Assembly (NCBI GenBank): GCA_964609385.1
Contig: CAZSSM010000024.1
Span: 17,544 to 81,543, forward strand
Direction of reading: 5' to 3'
DNA: 64,000 bases
Origin: CAZSSM01 sp964609385
Lineage (GTDB): Bacteria > Planctomycetota > Planctomycetia > Isosphaerales > Isosphaeraceae
Made by a program: the position numbers and the translations under genes
The notes under the pieces: generated by a model
Database searches by the model: none
The model's input: only the letters and a program-made list of their open reading frames with translations
Told to the model about the DNA's origin: nothing
Part shown: positions 18,114-28,943 of the stretch, piece by piece
How positions within the stretch are numbered: position 1 is the first letter of the stretch
Layout: each line of letters starts with the position of its first letter

Positions 18114-21100
18114 ATGGAGCCAAGTACCGGGGAGGCCCTAGAACAATTCTCCGAGCCGGTCCGACGCTGGTTCCTTGAGACTCTTGGTCCCCCGACCGAC
18201 CCGCAGCGGCTCGGTTGGCCGATCATTGCGCGGGGCCAACATTGCTTGATCCAGGCGCCAACCGGCTCAGGCAAGACGTTGGCCGCCTTCCTCGTGGCCT
18301 TGGATCGACTCTGGCGTGAGGACATGGAGCCAGACCGGGTTCGCGTGCTGTATATCTCACCCCTGAAGGCCCTCAATGAGGACGTGGCGCGGAACCTTCA
18401 GCGCCCCTTAGAGGGGATCCGGGCCACGGCGGAGCGGTTAGAAGCACCGTTGCGACCGCTCCGATTGGGCGTCAGGACCGGCGATACGACCGCTTCGGCA
18501 CGACAGCAGATGCGCAGGAATCCTCCGGAACTGCTGGTGACCACTCCCGAGTCCTTGCATCTCCTCCTGACCAGCGGTGCCCGCGAGATGCTTATCAATG
18601 TGGGGACGGTCATCGTCGACGAGATCCACGCCCTCTGCGGTCAGAAGCGGGGCGCGTTCCTGGCCCTGCTCCTGGAGCGGCTCGAGGCGCGGATCGACGG
18701 ACCGCGTCCCGTTCGGATCGGGCTCTCGGCCACGATCCGACCGCTCGAGGTCGCCGCGCGGTTCCTCGGAGGAAACCGACCGGTCCGGCATCGCGATGGC
18801 CGGATCTCGCTTCGACGTCGACCGGTTCAGATCGTCGACGCATCGAAGCCCAAGCGTCTGGATCTTCAGGTGAGCCTTCCGGCCCTGGAAGCGCCCGAGG
18901 ACGGTGTGGCCGAGTCGGTCTGGCCTGGGATCGAACGCCGATTGCTCCAAGAGATCGGCCGGCACCGCTCCACGATCGTCTTCGCCAATAACCGAAGGCT
19001 CGTCGAACGGCTGACCCAACGGCTCAATGCCTTGGCCGAGGCGACGGGCTCAACAGGCCCTCGTTCCTCCGATATCGAGGATCTGAATGATACCGAATCG
19101 ACCGATGAATCCCGATTGGTCCGCGCTCATCACGGAAGTCTGAGCTTGGAGGAACGTCGACAGACCGAGTCGGCTTTGAAGCGTGGCGAGTTGGCCGGCG
19201 TGGTGGCGACGGCCTCCTTGGAAATGGGGATCGACATGGGCGCGGTCGACTTGGTCTGTCAGGTCGAGTCACCGGGTCAGGTCGCTCGGGGTTTGCAGCG
19301 GGTCGGTCGCGCCGGCCATGTCGTCGATCAGGCCAGTCGCGGTCGCCTGCTGGCCAAGACACGGTCGGACCTGCTTGAGTGCGCCGCGCTGGCCGGGGCG
19401 ATGGCTCGGGGCGAGGTCGAACCGGTCCGGATGCCGACGCAATGCCTCGACGTTCTGGCCCAACAGGTCGTGGCCTGCGTGGCTGTCGACGATTGGGCGG
19501 TCGAGCCGCTCTGGCACGTAATCCGTCAGGCCGAGCCGTTCCGTGACCTCAGCCTGGCCAGCTTCGAGCGCGTGCTCAAACTGGTCTCCGGGCAGTATGG
19601 TGATGGGGTTCTGCGTGATCTCCGCGCCCGGATCGGCTGGGACCGAGTCCACAACGTGCTCCGCGCCCTGCCGGGCTCGTCGCAAATGGCCTGGAGCGGC
19701 GGTGGCACGATCCCCGAGACCGGCCAGTTTCCCGTCTACTTGGTCGACGACGGCCCGCGACTCGGGGAACTGGATGAGGAGTTCGTCCTGGAGCGGCGGC
19801 CCGGTGAGACGTTCGCCTTGGGCACCTCGACTTGGCGGATCGATCGGATCGAGCCCGATCGGGTCTTGGTCAGCCCGGCCCCCGGTCAACCCTCCTTGAT
19901 GCCGTTCTGGCGCGGCGAGCGCGCCCCGCGCTCCTTCGAGATGGGCCAAGCCATCGGTCGGTTGACCCGGACGATCGTCGAGCGGCTCGATGACTCCCGA
20001 CTCCTCAGCGATCTGGAACAGGATCATTATTTGGATCGCCCGTCGGCCCGCGCTCTGCGCTCTCAAATCTCGAGGCAAGCCACGATTGCTGGCGTTGTGC
20101 CCGATGACCGGACCGTGTTGGTCGAGGCCTTCGTCGACCCGACCGGCGAGACCGCCCTGGCTGTCCTGCATCCGGCCGGCACCGCGCTCCATCATGCCTT
20201 AAAACTCGTCCTGGTCGATCGGCTTCAACAACGGCTGGGGATCGAAGTGGCCGCCCTCCACAGCCACGACGGCATTCTGTTCCGCGTGCCCGGCTTAGAG
20301 GACGGTCCTCCGCTCGATCTCCTCGAGGGGGTGACCGGCGATGAAGCCGAAGCGATCGTGCGTCGCGTGCTCCCCGAGTCGGCCCTGTTCGGGCTCCGGT
20401 TCCGCCAGAACGCCGACCGTGCCTTGCTTTTTCCCAAACCCGATCCAGGACGTCGGACCCCACTCTGGTTGCAACGGCTCCGGGCCAAGGACCTGCTTCA
20501 GGCCGTCCGCGCGATACCCGACTTCCCGATCGTCCTGGAGACCTATCGCGAATGCTTGGTCGGCGTCCTGGAAATCGATCGGCTCGTCGCATTCCTGGAC
20601 CGCATCAACCGGGGGGAGATCCGGGTCGTCACCCGTGATGCCACCATCGACGAGTCGTTCGAGAGCGGGGAACCATCACCGTTCGCCGCCGGACTCCTCC
20701 TCCAGTTCCAGACCCTTTTTCTCTATGAGTGGGACGAACCGAGGCGCCAGGCCGAAGGAAAGAGCTTGGCCGTCGATGCCGAGGGCCTGGACGACCTGCT
20801 CCGCGCCAGTCAAGCCGGCCCGTTGGACTCCGAGGCGGTTCGGCTGGTCGAAGCGCGGCTCCGAGGCGCAGGGAACGCCTCGAAGTCGGCCGAGGCCTTC
20901 GCCGAATACCTCCGACGCGTCGGGGACCTGACCCCTCGCGAGCTCGACGCGTCTCTTCGCCATCGACTCGACGAACTCCAAGCTCAGCAACGCGTCCGAG
21001 CGCTCCGCTTGTCCGGGACCCGAGAACCGGACCGCTGGATCCTTGAGGAGTCGGCCGACCAATATCAACGCGGCTTGCTCGACGAACCGGTTGACTCCAA

Positions 21101-22805
21101 CGCTCGGCTCGCGATCGTGCAGCGCTTTCTTCGGACTCGAGCCCTGGTCGATCTGGCCACCTTGACGGAACGCTACCCGATCCCCCGAGAGGAGGCCCTG
21201 ACCATCCTCAAGGACTGGGCTGCACAAGGAACCGTCGTTTGCGTCCCGAACGGGTCAGCCTCTAGGATTGATGGCGAACCTGAAAATGGAGACGACCCGA
21301 CGGGGACAGACGACGATAAGGTGGTCTGGTCCGACACCCGTAACCTCATCGACATCCGACGGACCAGCCTGGCACGCCAACGCCAAGAGGCGATCACGAT
21401 CGACCCGGAGGCCTACGCCGACTGGTTAGTCCACCATCACCGGATCGGGGGCCCCTCGGAGGCTCCGGACGAACCACTGACCTCGGTCATGACCCAGCTC
21501 CGAGGATTCGCCCTACCTCTGGAATCATGGCTTCAGGGTGTCTTGCCGTCTCGGCTGCTCGACTTTCGGTCCGAACAACTGGCCCTCTGGCTAGACGAGT
21601 CAGGCTGGTCTTGGCGCTGTCGAACAGAGGACTCGGGGACGATCCGGGTCGGCTTCGTTCCGCCCGACTTCCAAGGGGGTTGGCCCGATCGGCTCGACGC
21701 CGAAGAACCTGAGCCGAATGCCCCGACCAGCAACACGCCGGAGCTCCTGGACGTTGAACAGCGGATCCTAACAAGGCTCGACCCGACCGAGATGGCGATC
21801 CTGAGAGTCCTTTACGAGCGTGAGACGGCGACCCGCGAGGAAATCGCCGAGCGCGTCCCCGACGGCCTCCCTGAGATGATCGGTACGACCCTGAAGCGGA
21901 TGGCTTTGGCCGGCCTCGTGACGGCTCGGAACTTCGATGCACTTCAGACGATCCTGGCCGAAGCGCGTCCGCAACCGGCGTCGAAACCCCGACGATCGGT
22001 CTCCCCGATACGACCGCGAGGCGGTCGAAGTCGCCTGATGCGGAGGACGAGGTCCTCGCGCGAGGGGTCAACGTTAAATCTCGAGACGTTGTCGACGACC
22101 CGTTGGGCGTTAGTGCCCGGCCTCACAGTCGACCCGGACTCGGACGACGCGCGGTCTTGGTGGGTCGAAGCGCTGTTGGATCGTCATGGGGTCCTGACCT
22201 CGGAAACGGTCCGCAACGATCGCTGGGCACCGCCTTGGCGGGACTTGGTCGGTTGGCTCGATCGTGCCGAATGGCGCGGACGGATTAGTCGTGGCTACTT
22301 CGTGGCCGGCCTCTCGGGTCGTCAGTACGCGAGGACCGAGTCCGACGAACAGTCGCGACCCCGCGATCGACGGGCAATGGTGGTCTCCTCGACCGCAACG
22401 CCGAGGGCACAGGCGACCATGATCGGCCCTCGACTGCTGGCTTCTGAAGATCCGGCCAGCCCCTACGGCTCGCAGGCCCCATTCGATATCCCGTTGCTGG
22501 AGGGGGGCACGGCGCGGTTGCCGCGCAATGGGTCGACCTGGTTGGCGTTGGCTGAGGGGCGGCCGGTCTTGCTGGTCGAGCAGGGGGGGCGTCGACTGAC
22601 CGGCCTATCAAGCGCCGAGCCTACCGATCTGGCCGTCGCGATCGGCACGCTGACCCGGCTGGCCACGCCAGCCGATCGTGTCCTCAAGGTCGAGTCGTAC
22701 AACGGCCAGCCAGCCTGGTCCTCGGCGGCGGCCGGCTGGCTGGCCGAGGCCGGGTTCGTCCGCGACCCGCCGGCCATGACCTATTACTGTCGTGCGGGCT
22801 GGTGA
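18114..22805 (+). CDS. lhr: Large ATP-dependent helicase, Lhr family
   Basis: This protein of about 1563 residues matches the full-length bacterial Lhr arrangement. It has a DEAD/H-type RecA pair with Walker A APTGSGKT (48-55), DEIH (169-172), SATIRP and the second-domain motifs ASLEMGIDMG and GRAGH. A winged helix and Lhr core follow, then a long C-terminal region of the Lhr-CTD type containing further winged-helix segments (LPSRLLDF; TEMAILRVLYEREAT-like). Lhr is a 3'-5' DNA/RNA-DNA translocase linked to DNA repair. The ATG at 18114 is preceded by GGAG four bases upstream; an upstream in-frame extension to 18015 looks non-coding. The length equals the long form, not the short Lhr-core form. 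Confidence 0.95.
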   Translation: MEPSTGEALEQFSEPVRRWFLETLGPPTDPQRLGWPIIARGQHCLIQAPTGSGKTLAAFLVALDRLWREDMEPDRVRVLYISPLKALNEDVARNLQRPLEGIRATAERLEAPLRPLRLGVRTGDTTASARQQMRRNPPELLVTTPESLHLLLTSGAREMLINVGTVIVDEIHALCGQKRGAFLALLLERLEARIDGPRPVRIGLSATIRPLEVAARFLGGNRPVRHRDGRISLRRRPVQIVDASKPKRLDLQVSLPALEAPEDGVAESVWPGIERRLLQEIGRHRSTIVFANNRRLVERLTQRLNALAEATGSTGPRSSDIEDLNDTESTDESRLVRAHHGSLSLEERRQTESALKRGELAGVVATASLEMGIDMGAVDLVCQVESPGQVARGLQRVGRAGHVVDQASRGRLLAKTRSDLLECAALAGAMARGEVEPVRMPTQCLDVLAQQVVACVAVDDWAVEPLWHVIRQAEPFRDLSLASFERVLKLVSGQYGDGVLRDLRARIGWDRVHNVLRALPGSSQMAWSGGGTIPETGQFPVYLVDDGPRLGELDEEFVLERRPGETFALGTSTWRIDRIEPDRVLVSPAPGQPSLMPFWRGERAPRSFEMGQAIGRLTRTIVERLDDSRLLSDLEQDHYLDRPSARALRSQISRQATIAGVVPDDRTVLVEAFVDPTGETALAVLHPAGTALHHALKLVLVDRLQQRLGIEVAALHSHDGILFRVPGLEDGPPLDLLEGVTGDEAEAIVRRVLPESALFGLRFRQNADRALLFPKPDPGRRTPLWLQRLRAKDLLQAVRAIPDFPIVLETYRECLVGVLEIDRLVAFLDRINRGEIRVVTRDATIDESFESGEPSPFAAGLLLQFQTLFLYEWDEPRRQAEGKSLAVDAEGLDDLLRASQAGPLDSEAVRLVEARLRGAGNASKSAEAFAEYLRRVGDLTPRELDASLRHRLDELQAQQRVRALRLSGTREPDRWILEESADQYQRGLLDEPVDSNARLAIVQRFLRTRALVDLATLTERYPIPREEALTILKDWAAQGTVVCVPNGSASRIDGEPENGDDPTGTDDDKVVWSDTRNLIDIRRTSLARQRQEAITIDPEAYADWLVHHHRIGGPSEAPDEPLTSVMTQLRGFALPLESWLQGVLPSRLLDFRSEQLALWLDESGWSWRCRTEDSGTIRVGFVPPDFQGGWPDRLDAEEPEPNAPTSNTPELLDVEQRILTRLDPTEMAILRVLYERETATREEIAERVPDGLPEMIGTTLKRMALAGLVTARNFDALQTILAEARPQPASKPRRSVSPIRPRGGRSRLMRRTRSSREGSTLNLETLSTTRWALVPGLTVDPDSDDARSWWVEALLDRHGVLTSETVRNDRWAPPWRDLVGWLDRAEWRGRISRGYFVAGLSGRQYARTESDEQSRPRDRRAMVVSSTATPRAQATMIGPRLLASEDPASPYGSQAPFDIPLLEGGTARLPRNGSTWLALAEGRPVLLVEQGGRRLTGLSSAEPTDLAVAIGTLTRLATPADRVLKVESYNGQPAWSSAAAGWLAEAGFVRDPPAMTYYCRAGW

Positions 22806-23040
22806 GGTGGGCTCGGCCCGGACGTGGTAGACTGATCCTCGAAGGACGGGCTAGACTGTCGGCTGTTGAGGATCGGGTGACATCGTTGTTCGGCCGACAT
22901 CGTCATGCCGATCCATTAGTCCCGCATTGGCCTCGGGTCACCGCTCCGCCCTACCGACGTCCAACACCCGGCTCGAAGGTCAGTCGACACGTCCGCTCCG
23001 ATTCCGTATGGGTTTCGCTTCGCGTCGGGAGATGCGTCAG

Positions 23041-23919
23041 ATGCCGACTGAACCGTCATCAGACCGAGATCCCTTGGTACTCCCGGCAAACTCGGTTGCG
23101 GAGTCCGAGCCGACCGCCACCTCTCCCGAACGCTTCGACTGCCTCGTCATCAGCGATCTCCATTTGGGCAGCGAGGTCGCTCAAGTCGAGCTATTGGCAC
23201 AGTTCTTGACTTGGGCCATCGATCAGACCGATGAACTCGTCCTCAACGGCGATCTCTTCGACGATCTCAACTTCACGCGGCTCGACCCGCGGCATTTGGC
23301 ATGTCTAAAGCTTCTACGTACCTGTGATCAACGTGCCGACCTCAAACTGATTTGGATCCGCGGCAACCACGATGGGCCAGCCTGGCAACTCAGTCAAATT
23401 TTGGGAGTCGACGTGCTCGATGAGTACGTCTACCACGACCCTCAGACCGACACCCAAATCCTGATCATCCACGGGGATCAGTACGACCACATCACCTCGA
23501 ATCACGCACTTTTGACATCCTTTGCATGCGGCATTTATTACTATATTCAGAAATGGATGCCTCATGGGATCTCGCGATGGATCCGACGGGTCAGTAAGAA
23601 ATTCCAACGCAACAGCCAGATTGTCGAGGGTAAGGCGGTCGCTGAGGCACGCTCACGCGGGATCCCGATCGTCACCTGTGGTCATACACATATGAGCCTC
23701 GCCTCAGAACGCGACGGGATCCGCTACCTCAACACCGGAACCTGGACCGAGCATCCACCGTGCCCGTTCCTGGCCATCAAGGGCGGGCGCGTCTGGCTCG
23801 AATCGTGGCCTCTGGTCACCGATCTCGCGACGAGCTCAGCTCCATCTTCCTCGGCATCGGGATCCGATCGGGCTCGGGAAGCCAACCGGCTCACGCCCGC
23901 TCAGCCCCAGCCTGCCTGA
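23041..23919 (+). CDS. Metallophosphoesterase, LpxH-like
   Basis: This calcineurin-like phosphoesterase of about 292 residues has the canonical metal-binding series: ISDLHLG, NGDLFDD, RGNHD, an IHGDQYD strand and CGHTH. Overall it resembles the COG2908 group, which includes UDP-2,3-diacylglucosamine hydrolase (lipid A step) and relatives of unknown substrate. A hydrophobic patch (FACGIYYYIQKW) after the HGD motif fits the membrane-facing cap of LpxH-like enzymes. ATG 23041 is chosen for GGGAG 9 bases upstream. No other lpx genes are in the window, so the lipid A role is an inference. The last 50 residues are low-complexity. Confidence 0.88.
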   Translation: MPTEPSSDRDPLVLPANSVAESEPTATSPERFDCLVISDLHLGSEVAQVELLAQFLTWAIDQTDELVLNGDLFDDLNFTRLDPRHLACLKLLRTCDQRADLKLIWIRGNHDGPAWQLSQILGVDVLDEYVYHDPQTDTQILIIHGDQYDHITSNHALLTSFACGIYYYIQKWMPHGISRWIRRVSKKFQRNSQIVEGKAVAEARSRGIPIVTCGHTHMSLASERDGIRYLNTGTWTEHPPCPFLAIKGGRVWLESWPLVTDLATSSAPSSSASGSDRAREANRLTPAQPQPA

Positions 23920-24155
23920 GAAGGCATCGGTTCTCATCCGATTTCCGTATCCCTTTCCCCGGTACCGAGGGTCTGGGAGACGGTTCACCACCAGTTCATG
24001 ATGGTTCGAACCCGATTCGGCGCGATCGCCCGACGATCTCCACCAACGAGCGTCCGTCTCGCGATAATCTGCTCGCCTTTCGATTGTCGTTCGGCCTTTG
24101 CCGAACCCCTGTTGACTCTGCACCACACGATTGACTGATCCGGAGGAGAGATCGC

Positions 24156-25631
<1,476 letters not shown>

Positions 25632-25712
25632 GATCAAGTCCGGTCGGTCTCCGACGTCCCACCCTCTCGTGTTGCGCTTCCTCGACGAATGCCGTCACCC
25701 TTTGAGGTCTCT

Positions 25713-26765
25713 GTGGCCATGTCCGAGACACCACCACCGACCGACGACACCGAACCGATCGATCCCCCGCAGCCGACCCGTCCCACCGATTCGGGCGCGT
25801 CGCTCGATGACGCGGAGATCGGCCACGACGGGTCCTCATCGCCCGAATCGTCCGGCGACCCAGAGGCCCCAATGATTCTCATCCAGTACCGCGATCGGTT
25901 CTGGCCCAGCTTCTTAATCCCCCCGTTGATTCTCGTCACCTTGGCCTCGTTGATCGTGGCCATCGCGCCGCAAGTCCCTCGGACGTATACGGCCCTCGAG
26001 AACCCATTGGCGCGGACCGAGTCCGAGGGCGCATCGGAATCGGAAGACGTACCGACTCGCGACAACGGTCTGACCCCCAGCCAGATCGCGCGTCCTGAGC
26101 AGCTCGTCGAGCCCTCCGAACCGGCCTCTAACGATGCTTCGGACATCGGATTAAGCGATGATTTGGCTTTCGATGAGCCACCTCCGCTCCCCGAAGGACT
26201 CCGCCCGCTCCAAGACCCGGACGTCCTCAATGCGAACGAGCCGGACGAACTTGAGACCGAGGCGATCCTTCGCGAGATCCGCGAGGCCGCTCAAGACAAA
26301 CAGGAACGTCTGGACCAACTGGCCGATCTCAAAGGAGACCCCGCGCAAATCCGCGCCGAGATGGCCCGCGAACAAGACTTCGAACTCCGTAACCAGATCG
26401 CGCGTGATCGGACCGCCTATCGTCGCGAACTCCGCAAGATCCTCCAACGCGCGGGAGCAAAGGCGGCGACCGAGATCGATCAGCTTAATCAGCGCTATGG
26501 GCGGACGATGACTTCGGCAACCCGATTCCGGATGGAGACCTATTTGACCGCTCAGCCGATCCGGGGGGGACGTCCCAGTCCCCGAGTTGTCTACGATCTC
26601 CGGCGCATTGGCGTGCCCGAGCCGGTCATCCTCGACATCTTCACCTACTATCAATCCCTCTCGATCAACGCGCGGGGTGGCCCTCGCAATGCTGCCGACG
26701 CCCTCCGACGCGCCGCCGTCGCCTTAATCAATATCCCTCAGGACGCCGATCAGGCCAAACGTTGA
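25713..26765 (+). CDS. Single-pass membrane protein with acidic and coiled-coil segments
   Basis: This protein of about 350 residues is not in a family I recognise. It has an acidic, Pro-rich N-terminal tail, one transmembrane helix (FLIPPLILVTLASLIVAIA, about residues 62-80), then a long charged region (EAILREIREAAQDKQERLDQL) likely to form a coiled coil. The C-terminal domain contains RFRMETYLTAQPIRGGRPSPR. The topology suggests a cytoplasmic tail and a periplasmic helical domain. GTG 25713 has GAGG 5 bases upstream; ATG 25719 and ATG 25689 are alternatives. It sits between fumC and a secreted metallopeptidase on the same strand. Confidence 0.75.
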   Translation: MAMSETPPPTDDTEPIDPPQPTRPTDSGASLDDAEIGHDGSSSPESSGDPEAPMILIQYRDRFWPSFLIPPLILVTLASLIVAIAPQVPRTYTALENPLARTESEGASESEDVPTRDNGLTPSQIARPEQLVEPSEPASNDASDIGLSDDLAFDEPPPLPEGLRPLQDPDVLNANEPDELETEAILREIREAAQDKQERLDQLADLKGDPAQIRAEMAREQDFELRNQIARDRTAYRRELRKILQRAGAKAATEIDQLNQRYGRTMTSATRFRMETYLTAQPIRGGRPSPRVVYDLRRIGVPEPVILDIFTYYQSLSINARGGPRNAADALRRAAVALINIPQDADQAKR

Positions 26766-26944
26766 GCCGTCCTGTCGACGGTCCTCGAGCGACGGTCGTC
26801 CCAACGACTCCTTTCGAGGATCGTCTTCGTCTAGACCACGCTCAACGATGAGACTCGAGACCGGATCGACCCGGGCCAACGCCCAGTCGGACCGTCCTTC
26901 GAAGTTTCCCGACCCGTCACATCTCTGAACAGACCCCTTCGAGG

Positions 26945-28678
26945 ATGCCTTTCGTGACCCGTTCCCAAATCCGACGACGACCCGAAACAGATCCGCCAAC
27001 GTTCTCAACTGCCTGGATGATCCTCAACTTGTTCATCCTGACAACCCTCGCCGCTGGACTCATCGCTTCAGCGCCCCTCCACGCTCAAGAGCCAGCTCCG
27101 TCCGAAGTGCCCGCGACGCTCGAGACCGAGTCGGCTCCAGAGTCGAAAGCGATCGAGGACGCCGACGATCCTAACCCGGCCGAGAACGCCGACAAGGAGG
27201 CCGGGGCCACGTTTGAAGGCGACATCGATGCAGGCTTGAAACTCCTGAAGCGTGGGGACGATCAGGCCGATCAGGGTCAGACCACCGACGCGGTCCTTTC
27301 GTACAAGCAAGCCTTCGAGCAGATCCTGCCCGCGATGCGCGGAATCCCGTTCCGCAAGCCGGTCAAACGCGATGTGACCGCCCGCGAGGAACTCGGCGCG
27401 TTCATCCAGGAGGAACTCGACGAGGAGATCGATCCGGTCCAGTTTCGGACCGAGGACCTCGGCTTCAAAGCCCTAGGTCTGTTGCCAATCGAGTTCGATT
27501 ACAAGCAGACGCTCGTCCAGCTCTATAGCGAGGAGGTCGCCGCCTTCTACGACCCGAGGACCGGGACGATGCACTTGATCCGCGAGCCGGGTCAGGACCG
27601 CGCTGGCCAACGCGAGCCCAACTTCCTCGACCGCTTGCTTGGTCGAACCGGCGGCTTCGACAAATCGGAGAATAAGGCGGTCATCGCTCACGAAATGACC
27701 CATGCTTTAGCCGATCAGAATTTCGACCTCGACGCCTTGCAAAAAGCCGTTGAGACCAATGCGGACCGCTCCTTAGCCCTGACCTCGCTAATCGAGGGCG
27801 AGGCGATGCTGACCATGATGGCCGCTCAGGCCGAAGACTGGGACGGCACTTCGACGATCGAGGTGCCCGCCTCCGTCTACCGACAGACCTTCGGCCTGCT
27901 TGGTCCGCTGCTCGGCCTCGCTGGTGGACAGACCCTCCGCTCGGCTCCGCCGATCCTCACCGAGTCGCTCACGTTCCCCTATCTTCAAGGGATGGTCTTC
28001 TGCGCTCAGTTGACCAACGACGATGGCTGGGACGGCTTGGATCAAGCCTATCAACGGCCGCCCCAATCGACCGAACAAATCCTTCATCCCGAGAAATATG
28101 CCGAGCAACCCGATCCGCCGTCGCTAATCGACCTGGGCACCCTGGAACCCGGCGGCGACTGGACCGAAGTCGGCCGCAATGTCCTAGGCGAGATGCAAAT
28201 CTCGGTGCTGCTCCGCCTTCAAAGCGGCCGACGTGCTGCCGCAGGTTGGGACGGCGATCAGTATGTTGTCTTCGAAGCCCCTGCCGATCAAAAACCACGC
28301 TCTGAGGACGATGACATCGATGCCAAACAGGCTGAGAATACCCCGAAGCGGCCTCAGCTCGGCTTAGTCTGGGCGACGACCTGGGATTCCCGCGACGAGG
28401 CCATCGAGTTCGCCCGCGCCTATGTCCGCTTCCAAACCTCCAAGCTCAGCGATGGCGCGCGTGAACCGGCCGTTCTCCCCAACGATCTCCGACGGCTCGA
28501 CCAAGGCCGCATCTTCGCCGTCCACTACGACGGTAACGACGTCCTGATCGTCGAAGGATTCGATCCGGAAACAACCGACCGACTTATCAGCACCGCTCGC
28601 GAGTTTAAGATCACCCCGCTGGAAGTCGATTCCCTCGAAGGCAACGATGTCGAGCGGGTCGCCGACGAGGCAAATTAA
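26945..28678 (+). CDS. Secreted HEMTH zinc metallopeptidase-like protein
   Basis: This 577-residue protein has a signal peptide (WMILNLFILTTLAAGLIASAP, cut near AQ at 47-48), an acidic linker and a peptidase-like core. The motif IAHEMTHALADQNFDL places HEMTH at 249-253. A glutamate in LIEGEA (about 284) is the expected third zinc ligand of a gluzincin. The segment EEVAAFYDPRTGTMHLI ahead of it is typical of a widespread uncharacterised family with HELTHALQDQHF-type sites. The role is probably extracytoplasmic proteolysis; the substrate is unknown. GTG 26954 (GAGG 9 bases upstream) is an alternative start. Confidence 0.8.
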   Translation: MPFVTRSQIRRRPETDPPTFSTAWMILNLFILTTLAAGLIASAPLHAQEPAPSEVPATLETESAPESKAIEDADDPNPAENADKEAGATFEGDIDAGLKLLKRGDDQADQGQTTDAVLSYKQAFEQILPAMRGIPFRKPVKRDVTAREELGAFIQEELDEEIDPVQFRTEDLGFKALGLLPIEFDYKQTLVQLYSEEVAAFYDPRTGTMHLIREPGQDRAGQREPNFLDRLLGRTGGFDKSENKAVIAHEMTHALADQNFDLDALQKAVETNADRSLALTSLIEGEAMLTMMAAQAEDWDGTSTIEVPASVYRQTFGLLGPLLGLAGGQTLRSAPPILTESLTFPYLQGMVFCAQLTNDDGWDGLDQAYQRPPQSTEQILHPEKYAEQPDPPSLIDLGTLEPGGDWTEVGRNVLGEMQISVLLRLQSGRRAAAGWDGDQYVVFEAPADQKPRSEDDDIDAKQAENTPKRPQLGLVWATTWDSRDEAIEFARAYVRFQTSKLSDGAREPAVLPNDLRRLDQGRIFAVHYDGNDVLIVEGFDPETTDRLISTAREFKITPLEVDSLEGNDVERVADEAN

Positions 28679-28859
28679 TCTGAGTCGTCTTTTCAACCGA
28701 CCTATTGTGAGAATTACCCGATTAAACGATTCTGCGGTACCCGACGATGCGTCCCGCAGACACGCCGACCTCATAGTAAGACATGACAAATACTTGTAAT
28801 TTCCGCCTTATCATTGAATTCGTTGTTGAAGTGACAAATTAAAATCTCAGGCTTGACAC

Positions 28860-28893
28860 AAAAAAACGTCTGGGAAGCAAAGGCTTCCCAGAC
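28860..28893 (-). terminator. Intrinsic terminator of the DUF1559 gene
   Basis: On the minus strand an 11-bp perfect stem (GTCTGGGAAGC, 28868-28878, with 28883-28893) has a 4-base loop and is followed by G and seven T residues (28860-28866 read in reverse). It lies 51 bases after the DUF1559 stop. Confidence 0.85.
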
Positions 28894-28943
28894 ATCATGA
28901 TATACAAGCGTCACTTGCAAGGTAGTATCATATCGAGTACTGC

